From: Pseudoalteromonas luteoviolacea
GTDB lineage: Bacteria > Pseudomonadota > Gammaproteobacteria > Enterobacterales > Alteromonadaceae
Reading direction: 5' to 3'
NCBI RefSeq assembly: GCF_001696455.1
Contig: NZ_MAUJ01000003.1
Location: 448,735-512,734 of the forward strand
Length of the DNA stretch: 64,000 bases
Part shown: positions 44,045 through 53,761 of the stretch, one piece after another
Layout: every line of letters starts with the position of its first letter
Numbering within the stretch: the stretch's first letter is position 1
Notes under the pieces: generated by a model
Database searches by the model: none
Seen by the model: only the letters and a program-made list of their open reading frames with translations
What the model was told of the DNA's origin: nothing
Program-made: the position numbers and the translations under genes

Positions 44045-45994
44045 TTATTTTGATTTCGGGTCATACATCCACAATGTATTGTTGTACTTCCATGATGCGC
44101 TGTGGTCTTCACCGATTAAAATTCGTCCGTCACGCATAACAATAACGTTGTCAGGCTGTGCCAACTGGCTTGCGTCACAACGAACATCTGACGTTAATGA
44201 AGAGCGATAAGTGGAGCCCATTACCACAGGTTCGATACGCGTTAAGCTGTAATTCTCATCGATATGTGCACGGTAAACACCCCCACAATCTTTAACGCGT
44301 GAAGAAAGTTGAATATCGCCTTCGCCATCAATCATAGTGTTGTCGATATCAGCAATACCAATATATAAGTATGCTTTTTCAACGATCTCACCTTTGATCA
44401 CGTCTTGACCTGAAACCGCCTCCAATACACGATCATGGTTAATTGCCAAACCTTCTAACTTACGCCACTCTGCTGTAGCACCTTTGAGGCGTGCCGCTTG
44501 ACGCGCTTCAAGGAATGCCACGCGGTCATCCATCGGTTTACCAGCTGTAACTGGAGAACCGCCTTCTTCAGCGGTCGGGTAAGTGGCTTTACCGTCTACC
44601 CATGCCTGTACATCTTCCATAGAGATGTAGTTCGTTTGACCATCCACATAACTGTCCGGCGCAATGCCATCGTACTCGCTGATCCATTCTAAAATCGCCG
44701 CATTTGTGCCAGTGGCAATCTCAACCCACTCAACGTCGAATCCAGTTACAGCAGGATCTGAAAGGCCTTTATCCTGTGTCAATTTAGCGCCATATAGCGT
44801 ACCTGAACTTAAGTCTTCAGCGTTATCTGCAACGAATTTGAATAGTACACCACCTGTGTCATCTTGAGACGAGTAAACAGTACGACGGTCAGGCATCACA
44901 ACCGCATTTTCGTGCTCATAGCGACCGATGGTGTAGTGTTTTTCTACGACTGGCGTATCAGAAAGCGGAGATTTCACTTCTGCAATATAGCCATAACGGT
45001 AAGGATTTGGTGACTCTGGTGCTAAGAAGTCTCTGAATTGCTGCAATCGGGTACTAACAACTGGTGCATTCCAATCAGGGCTTGTTGTGGTATCCACAGT
45101 TGAGTTAACAATCCACTCTTCTGAAGTCAGCGGTGTGCCCCAAGGAGATACTGAGCCAAAGCAGTTTGCTGCGGTGCCTTTCACCGCATCAAAATCGATC
45201 ATCATCGCCTGTTCAACGCTCCAACGACCTGTTTCGCTCTTGCTCATTTTCAAGCGACTCATGCCACCTGGGTAGTCTTCCCAGTTAGTAAATAAGTAAC
45301 CTGAGTTTTCAGACTCAAAAATAAAACCATTGAAATCAGGCATGTCATTTTTAATGATTTCTTGGCCAGAAGTCATACCATAAATAACACCTAAACCACC
45401 CGCTAAGCCATCTTCTCCTAAGTCGGCATATGTATCACCACTTTGACCTAGAATTTGGTATTGGCCGATAGCGGTAACGACTGTTTGTGCTTCAAACTCA
45501 GTCTCGTGTAGAGGCGCGTTGACCAAGTTGCGAGGAAGCTCGTTAAAGTTAACACCTGTTAGCACACCCACTGTGCCCGTATTAAATGGGCGATTGTTAA
45601 GTGCGTCTACCGCTGTGTTTTCGTCGCTTGGGTGTTGCGCATTAAAGAATAAGTCGCCTTGCTCAGTCAAAAATAGTCCAGTTACCTCGGAACCCGTTGG
45701 TACCGTTGCAATACGTACAAGGCCAGAGCCCCCATTTATACCATCTGTGCCGTCAACGCCATTTTGACCGTCGGCACCGTTCTGACCATCCACACCGTTT
45801 TGGCCGTCAGTACCATTCGACCCATTGGTACCATTTGCTCCATCCTTGCCATTTGTGCCATTGCTACCAGCTTGTCCCGTTTCACCTTGAACACCTTGTT
45901 CACCCTGAATACCTTGTGCACCGTCATCTCCATCACAAGCAGTCAAGGCCAGAACAACAGCACTGGCAATTAACGAATAGGCTATGCGCTTCAT
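44045..45994 (-). CDS. PhoX/DUF839 family lipoprotein with collagen-like N-terminus
   Basis: The 649-residue product has a lipoprotein signal (VVLALTAC, Cys near 20). It is followed by about 70 residues of G-x-y repeats (GEQGVQGETGQAG, then many NGT/NGVDGQ), like bacterial collagen-like stalks. The remainder resembles PhoX/DUF839: CFGSVSPWGTPLTSEEW, GYIAEV, ENAVVMPDRRTVYSSQDDTGGVLFKFVAD and the closing SSRVKDCGGVYRA. PhoX enzymes are iron-calcium phosphatases using Cys and acidic ligands; several equivalents are present. The stalk should hold the domain away from the membrane. Whether it is an active phosphatase is not certain. Confidence 0.8.
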   Translation of the reverse strand: MKRIAYSLIASAVVLALTACDGDDGAQGIQGEQGVQGETGQAGSNGTNGKDGANGTNGSNGTDGQNGVDGQNGADGQNGVDGTDGINGGSGLVRIATVPTGSEVTGLFLTEQGDLFFNAQHPSDENTAVDALNNRPFNTGTVGVLTGVNFNELPRNLVNAPLHETEFEAQTVVTAIGQYQILGQSGDTYADLGEDGLAGGLGVIYGMTSGQEIIKNDMPDFNGFIFESENSGYLFTNWEDYPGGMSRLKMSKSETGRWSVEQAMMIDFDAVKGTAANCFGSVSPWGTPLTSEEWIVNSTVDTTTSPDWNAPVVSTRLQQFRDFLAPESPNPYRYGYIAEVKSPLSDTPVVEKHYTIGRYEHENAVVMPDRRTVYSSQDDTGGVLFKFVADNAEDLSSGTLYGAKLTQDKGLSDPAVTGFDVEWVEIATGTNAAILEWISEYDGIAPDSYVDGQTNYISMEDVQAWVDGKATYPTAEEGGSPVTAGKPMDDRVAFLEARQAARLKGATAEWRKLEGLAINHDRVLEAVSGQDVIKGEIVEKAYLYIGIADIDNTMIDGEGDIQLSSRVKDCGGVYRAHIDENYSLTRIEPVVMGSTYRSSLTSDVRCDASQLAQPDNVIVMRDGRILIGEDHSASWKYNNTLWMYDPKSK

Positions 45995-46136
45995 TATTAT
46001 TACTCCGATTAGTTTGCTACATTGGGTTTATTTATAAGCGGACATAGCCTGACCGGAGGAAATGACATTAGAGTTTATGATCTATGAAACTTTTCCGACA
46101 AAAAAGTGACTGATTTAATGCAACTGTAAAGGGGGC

Positions 46137-46685
46137 TTACAATTTCATCGCGGCAGTATGCTTCATATAAATGAGCTCATCTACAGAATAACCAAGTTCC
46201 TTTACCGTGTTTTGAAAGTCCTTCAAGACAGCTTCTGAGACTTTGGGCGTTCGAGATAACAGCCACAAATAATCTTTGTTATAGCTCGTGACGTAAGCAT
46301 ATTCATAGTTCTCTTTGTCTAGTTTAAAAACCACATAACTGCCATAGAAAGGGCCAAAAAACGACACTTTCAGATGACCTAAAGTAGGATCTGAGACAAA
46401 CTTCGCAACGCCCTCTGCTTGTTTCCACTGACCATCTTCAACCACATAACCTCGATTGAGTACGGTTACAGTGCCGTCAGGTTGTACCTCATACGTTGCC
46501 GTTACACTGTCCATGCCTCGTTCAAAGCGGTGGTCTAACCTTGCAATTTCATACCATACGCCTTGATAACTTTGAACATCAAAACTTTTAACGGGCTGCA
46601 CTCCCTCTGGGAGGCCTGTACAGCCAATCACACTCACACCAACCCAGACAACAAAAACAATCCTTAATAATTGACCTTTCAACAT
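46137..46685 (-). CDS. blc: outer-membrane lipoprotein lipocalin (Blc family)
   Basis: The 182-residue protein has a lipoprotein signal (VVWVGVSVIGC) and the bacterial lipocalin motifs: GVWYEIARLDHRFERGM, TYEVQPDGTVTVLNRGYV, LKVSFFGPFYGSYVVFKLD, YLWLLSRTP. Blc binds fatty acids or lysophospholipids in the outer membrane and helps envelope stress. GGAG lies before the ATG at 46685. It stands alone. Confidence 0.9.
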   Translation of the reverse strand: MLKGQLLRIVFVVWVGVSVIGCTGLPEGVQPVKSFDVQSYQGVWYEIARLDHRFERGMDSVTATYEVQPDGTVTVLNRGYVVEDGQWKQAEGVAKFVSDPTLGHLKVSFFGPFYGSYVVFKLDKENYEYAYVTSYNKDYLWLLSRTPKVSEAVLKDFQNTVKELGYSVDELIYMKHTAAMKL

Positions 46686-46800
46686 GATAGACTCCATGAT
46701 TCTGATTAAATCTACAGTATTGCTATCATTTCATACGGCGCTAGTTCCGCATGCGATCGCTTCACTGAAAAACATAAGCCATTGAAATAAATCATAGATC

Positions 46801-47361
46801 ATGAAAATACCAACTCAAGGATTTGGCGCCACTCGTGGCCTATTGGCCGTCTATGTAGAAAATAGACCTCCTTTGGAAGAATACAAAAACCTCAATAAAA
46901 TTATACCGTTACAGTCAGGTGAGATAGCATATATCAACCAAGAATGCGGTAATGGGTGGCGTAAAGTCTTTAACGTTTTTAGTAAATTCATCGCCGAACT
47001 GAGTCATCCAGATCACAATTTTACTAGGTTAAATAAATCAGATAAACGGTGGCAAGATTATCGCGATAGCACCTTATTGCAGGCCCATAGCCAAGAGGCA
47101 CTGATATTCAGTCCGCCAGATTTAGCGCAAAACAACTATAGCTGGCATATCATCGCTGGTCGTACTTATGCAAAACAATTATTAAAAGATCAGATTTTTA
47201 CCAACTCACTTGTTTGGTTAGATGAAGAGTTTGCACTTGATGAAGTGAATAGATTGATAGTATGCCCATACTTTGATTACAGACAACTTAGCAACATAAA
47301 AATTGCTAAGTTGGTTACTTTAATTAGAGGCGGGAGAGGGGCTACGCATCAATATACTTAG
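46801..47361 (+). CDS. conserved protein of unknown function
   Basis: The 186-residue product begins MKIPTQGFGATRGLLAVYVENRPPLEEY and has WHIIAGRTYAKQL and FALDEVNRLIVCPYFDYRQLSN. Its style is that of a conserved Alteromonadales hypothetical, perhaps a nucleotide- or DNA-related protein, but I cannot name a family with confidence. No signal peptide. No strong ribosome binding site is visible before the ATG. Confidence 0.55.
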   Translation: MKIPTQGFGATRGLLAVYVENRPPLEEYKNLNKIIPLQSGEIAYINQECGNGWRKVFNVFSKFIAELSHPDHNFTRLNKSDKRWQDYRDSTLLQAHSQEALIFSPPDLAQNNYSWHIIAGRTYAKQLLKDQIFTNSLVWLDEEFALDEVNRLIVCPYFDYRQLSNIKIAKLVTLIRGGRGATHQYT

Positions 47362-47375
47362 GCAGACAGCACCTA

Positions 47376-48047
47376 TCAAATACACTTGTGACTACTAAAA
47401 GCGCTAAAGCCCAGCGCTTTGAAGTACACCAATGGTGTCGAAAATCCGGCCTTATCGAGTAACGTATTTAAGCGCTCTAAGCCAATAGGATAAAATTCCT
47501 CGACGAAGTTACGGCGCATTTTTTCGACGCCTTGTTCAGTCAACCCCAACGCGGTATGACAAAACAGAAACTGAGCCTCACGCTCAAAGCCACTCTCAGG
47601 CGTCATCAGGTCAGCTAAATAAAGCCTGCCTTCGGGCTTGAGATTGCGGCTAATCTGTGCGAGTAAATCATCTTTGTCGCCATTGTCCTGAACGAAATGC
47701 ATCACCAGTAAACACAATGCGGCATCCGCTGTAAACAAATTGTCAGTGACTTTACCATGATGAATCGTTACACGATCGGCAATACCCAAGTTAGTAAAAT
47801 TCTGATCTGCTATCTCTAACATATCCGCAGACACATCCTGCGCGATAAAATGCCAACCTCGATGCTGCGCCGCAAGCTCTATAATTTCACGGCCCGTACC
47901 TGCGCCAACCACCAAAATGGTCGCATCAGGCGCCAAAGTCACGCTAAGCTGAGCGGCCGTAATTTGATGTAATAGCGCATAACCTGGTACCAGTTTGCCA
48001 ATTCGCTGGTCATAATTGAGCGCTTCTTCACCTGTAAAAGTTGGCAT
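47376..48047 (-). CDS. class I SAM-dependent methyltransferase
   Basis: The 223-residue enzyme has the Rossmann SAM-binding glycine loop ILVVGAGTGREIIELA, the acidic residue ending strand 2 (FIAQDVSADMLEIA), and LCLLVMHFVQDNGD. The acceptor is unknown. AAGGAGAGAAAA precedes the ATG. A full copy of the 20-bp GATC repeat lies inside (47790-47809), coding for part of EIADQNFTNLG. Confidence 0.8.
   Translation of the reverse strand: MPTFTGEEALNYDQRIGKLVPGYALLHQITAAQLSVTLAPDATILVVGAGTGREIIELAAQHRGWHFIAQDVSADMLEIADQNFTNLGIADRVTIHHGKVTDNLFTADAALCLLVMHFVQDNGDKDDLLAQISRNLKPEGRLYLADLMTPESGFEREAQFLFCHTALGLTEQGVEKMRRNFVEEFYPIGLERLNTLLDKAGFSTPLVYFKALGFSAFSSHKCI
47790..47809 (+). repeat. isolated GATC repeat inside the methyltransferase gene
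   Basis: GTTAGTAAAATTCTGATCTG agrees with the cluster consensus at all conserved positions. On the coding strand it encodes DQNFTN, so the site coexists with the reading frame. Confidence 0.6.
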
Positions 48048-48097
48048 TTTTCTCTCCTTATTTATAGGGTCAATCCCAGCCGATATTCACTTCACTA

Positions 48098-51000
48098 TCA
48101 ACATTCGTGGGTCATCACGGTCGAGTACCCACCAGCTTGCTTCTTGATTTGAACTTGTGTCGCTACCCGCTCGGTCATTTGCGCTACGTGGGAAATCACG
48201 CCCACTTTTCTTCCTTGCGATTGCAAGGCATCTAATGCGTCCAACGCCACACTGAGTGTTTCTGGGTCCAAAGTACCAAAACCCTCGTCGATAAACAGCG
48301 AATTGATTTGTACCTGGTTAGAGGATAAAGATGCCAGTCCCAGCGCCAAAGCGAGCGATACTAAGAATGACTCACCACCAGACAACGTATTGACGCTGCG
48401 CTGTTCATCAGCCATATCTCTGTCGACAATGGCTATTTCTAAAGATTGACCGATCACGGTCAACCGATAGCGCCGAGATAAGCTACTCAAGTGGTGATTT
48501 GCATAATGAAGGAGAATTTTTAACGTTTGCGTCTGCGCCAAGTTACGCATTGTCTTACCTGTCGCATCGCCTAATAATCGATTGAGTAGGTGCCAATTTT
48601 CGTAGTCATTTTGTAATTGCAGCAGTTCACCTTGATGGACTCGTATTTTTTCAACGTTGTCATGATGCGTTTGTAAGCTCACCGACAATGTGATGAGTTG
48701 TCCGTTGAGTGCCTCCTGCTGCTGACACAATGACGCTAGCTGTTCATTCAGTTCATCTTGGCTTTGCTCTGGGCTCTCTATCGCGCAATGCTCTGCCATA
48801 TTTTTGTCTACATGTTGCAACTGAGAACGCTTTTCTACCAACTTAGACTCGAGTTTTTGCGCCTGTTCAATTAACGGTTGCCATTGCGATTTTTGAAGCG
48901 AAAGTAATTCATCAACTAACGCCTCATTAAGCTCGTTATATTGCTCCGTTACTCCCTTCAACCAAGTCAAAAACCGTGCTTGGTTATCGTCGAGAGCAGC
49001 TTGATACTCCTGACATTGCGCTGTTAGGTGCTTTAGCTTGAGCGCATGCTCATCTTGCTCTTTAAGTAGCTGCTGCAACCTATCCTTTTGTGTCTGCAAT
49101 TGTGCTTGTGCTGTGGCTTCTGATGCCTGCAATTGCTGCTGCCATTGATCCGCGTTATGCTCAAGCGGTAATACAGATGCTCGCTTATTTTTTGTTGTGT
49201 CACACAATGCAACTTGCTGTGAAAGTAGTACAGATACATCCGCAACTTGTTGTTTAACTTGTGCAAGTAACTGCTCTTTAGCATGAAGTTTAGGTTGAAT
49301 CTCGGTGATATTCTGCCCTAGTTGATTTAGTTGACTGATTTTTTGCTGCTGTAACTGTACTTCATTCACTAGGGTTTCCGTGGCCTTATGTGGTTCCAAT
49401 TCAAACGATGATAACCACTGAGGCTCAGAGTACACCTCTGAAATACGTGCTTTCAGACTTTGAGCTAGCGTAATCAGCGCTTCATTACGCTGTGCCTTGC
49501 TGGTTAATAACTGCGTATACTCTTGGACTTGAGCTTGATGTTGACTCAAAGTTGCACGCACGGTGTTTAATTGTTGTTGTAGTGCTTGTTGTGCCTGAAA
49601 CTTCTGTTGTTGTGCTTTACTCAGCACGCTATATCTCGATAATCGTTCCTCTATTTCAAGCAGTTGCAATTCATGCTTTGACGCATCAGCAAAAGTTGAA
49701 GGCAGATCATGAAGTAGTGCTTTGTTTGCCTGTTGCTTTTGCATAATCTGTGCATTTTGTTGCAATGAGGCCTGCAATTGCCCATTAACTTGCTCTAAAT
49801 GGGACACCACCTCATGATAGCGAGTTTGTGTTTGAGCACGCGCTTGTTCAGCTGCTTGATACTGACTTTCAAAGTCGTTGATCAACTGCTGCCAATGCGT
49901 GTCGATATGGTCGACATGATAAGGGTGTTCAGTTGCACCACACACTACACACTCTTTACCGTGCTCTAACTGTGCCCTTAATGCACTGATATTGTCACTC
50001 GCACGCAGCTTTACTTGATGCAAGTTATCTTGTGTGATGAGTAACTGCTGCCTTGTCAATTCATCTTGATGCTCTGCGTCTTTACGTTGAACATTTGCAC
50101 TGTGCTGCTGATGTCTGAGGCTGTCAATGTGGGTTTGCAATTGAAGCAACTCATTATCCAATTGAGTTTGCTGCACAATCGCTTGCTGAGCTTTTTGCAC
50201 CTGTGACTTTTGAAATTGCAATTGCTCATAATCTAGTTCAGCTAGCTCTCGCTGGATCTGAGTAAACTCAACCTGACTTTGATCTAAACTCTGTTCAAGT
50301 TCTTTGCACTTGGGCTCTGCGGTTTGTAATGCAGCTTGAGCAGCCTTTAGCTGAGAATCTATAGACTGTTGTGCACCGACAATCTCGCTTTGTTCATCAA
50401 ATGCGACCAAGTACTGTTGTAATACTTCATGGATCTCTTGCCAATGCTCTGTTAGTTCAAACAGGGCAGGTTGCTCAGCCAACGATGCTTTGGTTTCGTC
50501 ATGCTGCATCGTTAAGCTCTTCATCTGCGAGTTCAGTGCTTGATGTTCAGCGAGATGATTTTTCTCTGAGTTTTGCAGTTGAGTTAACTGGCTTCGATGT
50601 TGCTCTGCAAGTGCAAAATGTTCGGCACAAATACTGTCGAGCTCTCTAACACGTAAAATATCAGGACCATGTTTTACGAGGGCTTCTTGAGCACTGCTAA
50701 CAACTTCCTTTGCGGATAGTAGCGCTTGCTCTTGCGACGCAATTTGTGGCTGTAAGTCAATTTGTGAGAGCGCTTCGATTGCTTCTTGACCCCGTTGCAG
50801 CACCTGTTGTGTTTGCGACTTTTGCGCTCGATTATCTGCAATTTGCTGAACGACCAACGCCAATTTAGCGCGTTTAAATTCACTTTGTTGCTTGGACAAC
50901 TCAGCCTCAGTGATAGAAACTTCCTCTGCTAACTCATCATGCTGTTGCTGTAGCTTGTGTTGTGTAACATACCAAGCCAATTGCAGCTCTGTCGCTTTGA

Positions 51001-51751
51001 TCTCACCTTTGAGGGTGTTTTGTTGCGCATTTAGGTGCGCTAGTTGGGTGTGTTTATCAGCCAGTTCTTCATCACTCAGAAGTACGATATCGCCGATTTT
51101 TTGTTTAAATCTGTCCAGCGTTTCAAGTTTACCTTTGTGGGCTTCATAAATGGCTTTGCCAACGTGGCTGAATTGCTCCGTACCCGTTAAACACTCTAAT
51201 AACTGAGCCCGCTCATCCGCATTGGCTTTTAAAAATGCGGCAAAATCATGCTGGGCGAGCAATACCGCACGGGTAAATTGCTCAAAATTCAGCCCCAATA
51301 ACTGCTGTAAAAGCTGCTTCGCTTTTGTTTTTTGCGCCAAGACCTGTTCATCATGTAACCTGAGTACCACATGTTCAGCGTCTTTTATCCTGCCATCAAC
51401 TTTGTTTCGTGCTCTGGCCACTTGCCAGCGAGCAAGGTAACGCTCCCCATCTTGTCCAACAAAACCAACCTCGGCAAACCCAGACACTGTGCCGCGACGC
51501 AACAAGTGACGCGGGTCATTGAGTTTAATATCGTCACCATTAAATTCTACTTTGTTTTTAGAGTCCGACTTTAGCCGCGCGGTTTTGCCATAAAAGGCCA
51601 AACATATCGCATCTAACATGGTACTTTTACCAGCGCCCGTCTCGCCAGTAATGGCAAACAATCCGGTATCTTTTAAAGGTGCAGTGGTAAAATCAATCTC
51701 GGCCTTGGGTAAAGACGCCAGATTCTGGATTTTGATTGTTAATATTTTCAT
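48098..51751 (-). CDS. sbcC: SbcC, nuclease SbcCD subunit C
   Basis: The 1217-residue protein has N-terminal Walker A (GETGAGKSTMLDAICLAFYG), a very long coiled-coil with a zinc hook (CVVCGATEHP, near the middle), and C-terminal signature LSGGESFLVSLALAL with Walker B (INSLFIDEGFGTLD). It forms with SbcD an SMC-like ATPase that opens hairpins and DNA ends. The ATG at 51751 overlaps the sbcD stop (TAATG). Coiled coils are extremely Gln-rich. Confidence 0.95.
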   Translation of the reverse strand: MKILTIKIQNLASLPKAEIDFTTAPLKDTGLFAITGETGAGKSTMLDAICLAFYGKTARLKSDSKNKVEFNGDDIKLNDPRHLLRRGTVSGFAEVGFVGQDGERYLARWQVARARNKVDGRIKDAEHVVLRLHDEQVLAQKTKAKQLLQQLLGLNFEQFTRAVLLAQHDFAAFLKANADERAQLLECLTGTEQFSHVGKAIYEAHKGKLETLDRFKQKIGDIVLLSDEELADKHTQLAHLNAQQNTLKGEIKATELQLAWYVTQHKLQQQHDELAEEVSITEAELSKQQSEFKRAKLALVVQQIADNRAQKSQTQQVLQRGQEAIEALSQIDLQPQIASQEQALLSAKEVVSSAQEALVKHGPDILRVRELDSICAEHFALAEQHRSQLTQLQNSEKNHLAEHQALNSQMKSLTMQHDETKASLAEQPALFELTEHWQEIHEVLQQYLVAFDEQSEIVGAQQSIDSQLKAAQAALQTAEPKCKELEQSLDQSQVEFTQIQRELAELDYEQLQFQKSQVQKAQQAIVQQTQLDNELLQLQTHIDSLRHQQHSANVQRKDAEHQDELTRQQLLITQDNLHQVKLRASDNISALRAQLEHGKECVVCGATEHPYHVDHIDTHWQQLINDFESQYQAAEQARAQTQTRYHEVVSHLEQVNGQLQASLQQNAQIMQKQQANKALLHDLPSTFADASKHELQLLEIEERLSRYSVLSKAQQQKFQAQQALQQQLNTVRATLSQHQAQVQEYTQLLTSKAQRNEALITLAQSLKARISEVYSEPQWLSSFELEPHKATETLVNEVQLQQQKISQLNQLGQNITEIQPKLHAKEQLLAQVKQQVADVSVLLSQQVALCDTTKNKRASVLPLEHNADQWQQQLQASEATAQAQLQTQKDRLQQLLKEQDEHALKLKHLTAQCQEYQAALDDNQARFLTWLKGVTEQYNELNEALVDELLSLQKSQWQPLIEQAQKLESKLVEKRSQLQHVDKNMAEHCAIESPEQSQDELNEQLASLCQQQEALNGQLITLSVSLQTHHDNVEKIRVHQGELLQLQNDYENWHLLNRLLGDATGKTMRNLAQTQTLKILLHYANHHLSSLSRRYRLTVIGQSLEIAIVDRDMADEQRSVNTLSGGESFLVSLALALGLASLSSNQVQINSLFIDEGFGTLDPETLSVALDALDALQSQGRKVGVISHVAQMTERVATQVQIKKQAGGYSTVMTHEC

Positions 51752-52968
51752 TATTTCTCGCACTCACTCAACGAAACCAAAACCTCTTCCAGGCATTTTT
51801 GGAGTGCGCTTGATGGCGCTCCTTGCGGGTCGACTTGCTCTTTATATGCTAATTCCAGTAAGGTTGCTGGCGCAAGCTCTGAGACTTTCCCTAAATCTTC
51901 AAAAACAACTTCATCTTCATTTAACGCTTGTTGAGTAACACGCTCAATACCACAAAAGTGCACAGGTTTATTTTCTAAAGCCTGTTCAATTTTGTGACGG
52001 AATTGACTGTCCGTTTCATTGGCATTTAAACGTAAACGCAAATAGGGCTTGGGGGCGCTTTCACTGTCAGGCAAATCAAGCGCGTTTATTGCTTCACAAA
52101 GCTCTGTCAAAGTCGCACCTCCTTTTTCGGGAAGCAGAATAACCTCTTTGTGCCTTGGCACATACCGGGCAGACACAGCCTTAACTTCTGACTTTTCAAA
52201 TTCAACAAGTACAACTTGATGTTTATAGTTCCGCTCAGCAAAAGACATAGGCATAGGCGTTCCGCTATAGCGAATACAGTCATTGTTTGCCACCTTTTGC
52301 GCTTTATGTAAGTGCCCTAAAGCGACATAATCAGGTAACTCGCCAAACACATCTGCATGGATTGAATCAAACCCGCCAATGGTAATGTTGCGCTCGGAAT
52401 CACCAGAGATGTCTCCACCCTTAGCATGTAAGTGACCCATTGCGATGATGGGGGCATCTCTTTCACCAATTGATGCGTACGCACTGTCATAAGCCAACTT
52501 AACCGCATGGGCGTAGCTGCTTTGATCATTATCTAAATGGGTAATATCGGCACTGCGTAAGAATGGCATGGCCACAACATTGACTGTGCCCACTGGCATT
52601 GTCAGAGTTTTAACCACCTCGTGTGGGTTATGCTTATCAAATCGCCCGACGACATGGGTGTCAAACTGAAGAAGCAAAGGCTTAGCCGTCTCAATGCGGT
52701 TTGCCGAGTCGTGATTACCGGCAATAATGACGATATGTAAGTCTGGTAAAAGGGTTTTTACTTGTTTAATAAAGGTGTATAGCTGCTGCTCGGAAGCCGC
52801 AGGAGGTGTTGCAGTATGGTATATGTCACCACTGACGATTAGCAAGTCAGCCTCAACCAGCACCAGCTCTTGGCAAAGCCAATCTAGAAATGCTTGATGC
52901 TCAGTATAGCGACTGTGTTCATAAAATTGTTGACCGAGATGCCAGTCAGACGTGTGTACAACCTTCAT
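51751..52968 (-). CDS. sbcD: SbcD, nuclease SbcCD subunit D
   Basis: The 405-residue Mre11-type nuclease has the calcineurin-like motifs: HTSDWHLGQ (motif I), VSGDIYH, AGNHD (motif III), GHLH twice (motif IV/V). With SbcC it cleaves DNA at hairpins and protein-blocked ends. AAAGGAA precedes the ATG. sbcD and sbcC form one operon. Confidence 0.95.
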   Translation of the reverse strand: MKVVHTSDWHLGQQFYEHSRYTEHQAFLDWLCQELVLVEADLLIVSGDIYHTATPPAASEQQLYTFIKQVKTLLPDLHIVIIAGNHDSANRIETAKPLLLQFDTHVVGRFDKHNPHEVVKTLTMPVGTVNVVAMPFLRSADITHLDNDQSSYAHAVKLAYDSAYASIGERDAPIIAMGHLHAKGGDISGDSERNITIGGFDSIHADVFGELPDYVALGHLHKAQKVANNDCIRYSGTPMPMSFAERNYKHQVVLVEFEKSEVKAVSARYVPRHKEVILLPEKGGATLTELCEAINALDLPDSESAPKPYLRLRLNANETDSQFRHKIEQALENKPVHFCGIERVTQQALNEDEVVFEDLGKVSELAPATLLELAYKEQVDPQGAPSSALQKCLEEVLVSLSECEK

Positions 52969-53023
52969 GCAGCGTTCCTTTCCTATTTAGGAACGCTAAT
53001 ATAACATTGCTTGGGGCTATTTA

Positions 53024-53260
53024 TTAATAGCTCAAACGCCACCACATAAAAATTATTACAGGTAAAGCAAGTAGCAACAGCATAGGCGCACGATAAAGCT
53101 TGTTTTGTTTCGCTTCTAGACGCTTGATAGCTGAACGTTCATTACATGCAGCCACTTTATCAACATAACAGTAACCGTTTTCAAGGTACTCTTTACAGTT
53201 TTGTTCGTCAGCAGGTATCGCAACCAGCTTCTCTTGTTTTTTTAGTATGTAAAAGTCCAT
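53024..53260 (-). CDS. small single-pass membrane protein of unknown function
   Basis: The 78-residue protein starts at an ATG at 53260 with a weak GGTGAGC site. It has a charged soluble N-terminus with three Cys (C-x5-LENGYCYVDKVAAC) and a C-terminal helix (MLLLLALPVIIFMWW). I recognise no family. The three cysteines might bind metal or form a disulfide. Confidence 0.5.
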   Translation of the reverse strand: MDFYILKKQEKLVAIPADEQNCKEYLENGYCYVDKVAACNERSAIKRLEAKQNKLYRAPMLLLLALPVIIFMWWRLSY

Positions 53261-53761
53261 ACTGCTCACCACATTTCTTTTTGATAAACGGGTATTAATA
53301 AATGAGCAAAACTAACGCCAGTTTTACCCAAAATGAGAAAGAGCGCGATTTTAATGATAATTCCAACCAAATATCAACAGTCTTATTAGGGTTTTTGAAT
53401 TTTTTTTCAAAATAGAGACAATAAATTTGAAAAATGCACAATTGGCATACCCGTCAAATTGCTAATTTATCATCACTTTGGTCAGTTTTAAGCCTAGCTT
53501 TGCCTTACTGAATCACTTCTGAACCGCTTTTAACGTTGTACAAATTTTTACCAACTACCAATACCCAACTGAATTTATTACGTAAAATAACAGCAAGAGA
53601 TAAAAATTAAATTGTAGACATTGCTAAAAAGGTCAAAAAGTCGACAGTTTTACTTCCCTATTCAATAAAAAACCACAATAATCCTTCTCCACAATAATTA
53701 AAATAAAGTAGACTATAGGTAAGTGAGTAAACACTATCAAATCCTGAGAAGGAGTTATTTT
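53261..53761. other. intergenic region upstream of the DUF6702-like gene
   Basis: About 500 AT-rich bases with no strong open frame other than the 37-codon one noted. The inverted sequence at 53544-53559 (GTTGGTAAAAATTTG on the minus strand) resembles the left half of the GATC repeat but lacks GATC. Confidence 0.4.
53302..53415 (+). CDS. possible 37-residue micropeptide
   Basis: An ATG at 53302 opens a 37-codon frame beginning MSKTNASFTQNEKERDF and ending in a hydrophobic segment (STVLLGFLNFFS). No ribosome binding site is clear. The polar-then-hydrophobic form is protein-like but could be chance. Confidence 0.2.
   Translation: MSKTNASFTQNEKERDFNDNSNQISTVLLGFLNFFSK

Noticed and set aside
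53544..53559. Inverted half of the GATC repeat (GTTGGTAAAAATTTG)
   Set aside because: No GATC half; noted only in the intergenic description.
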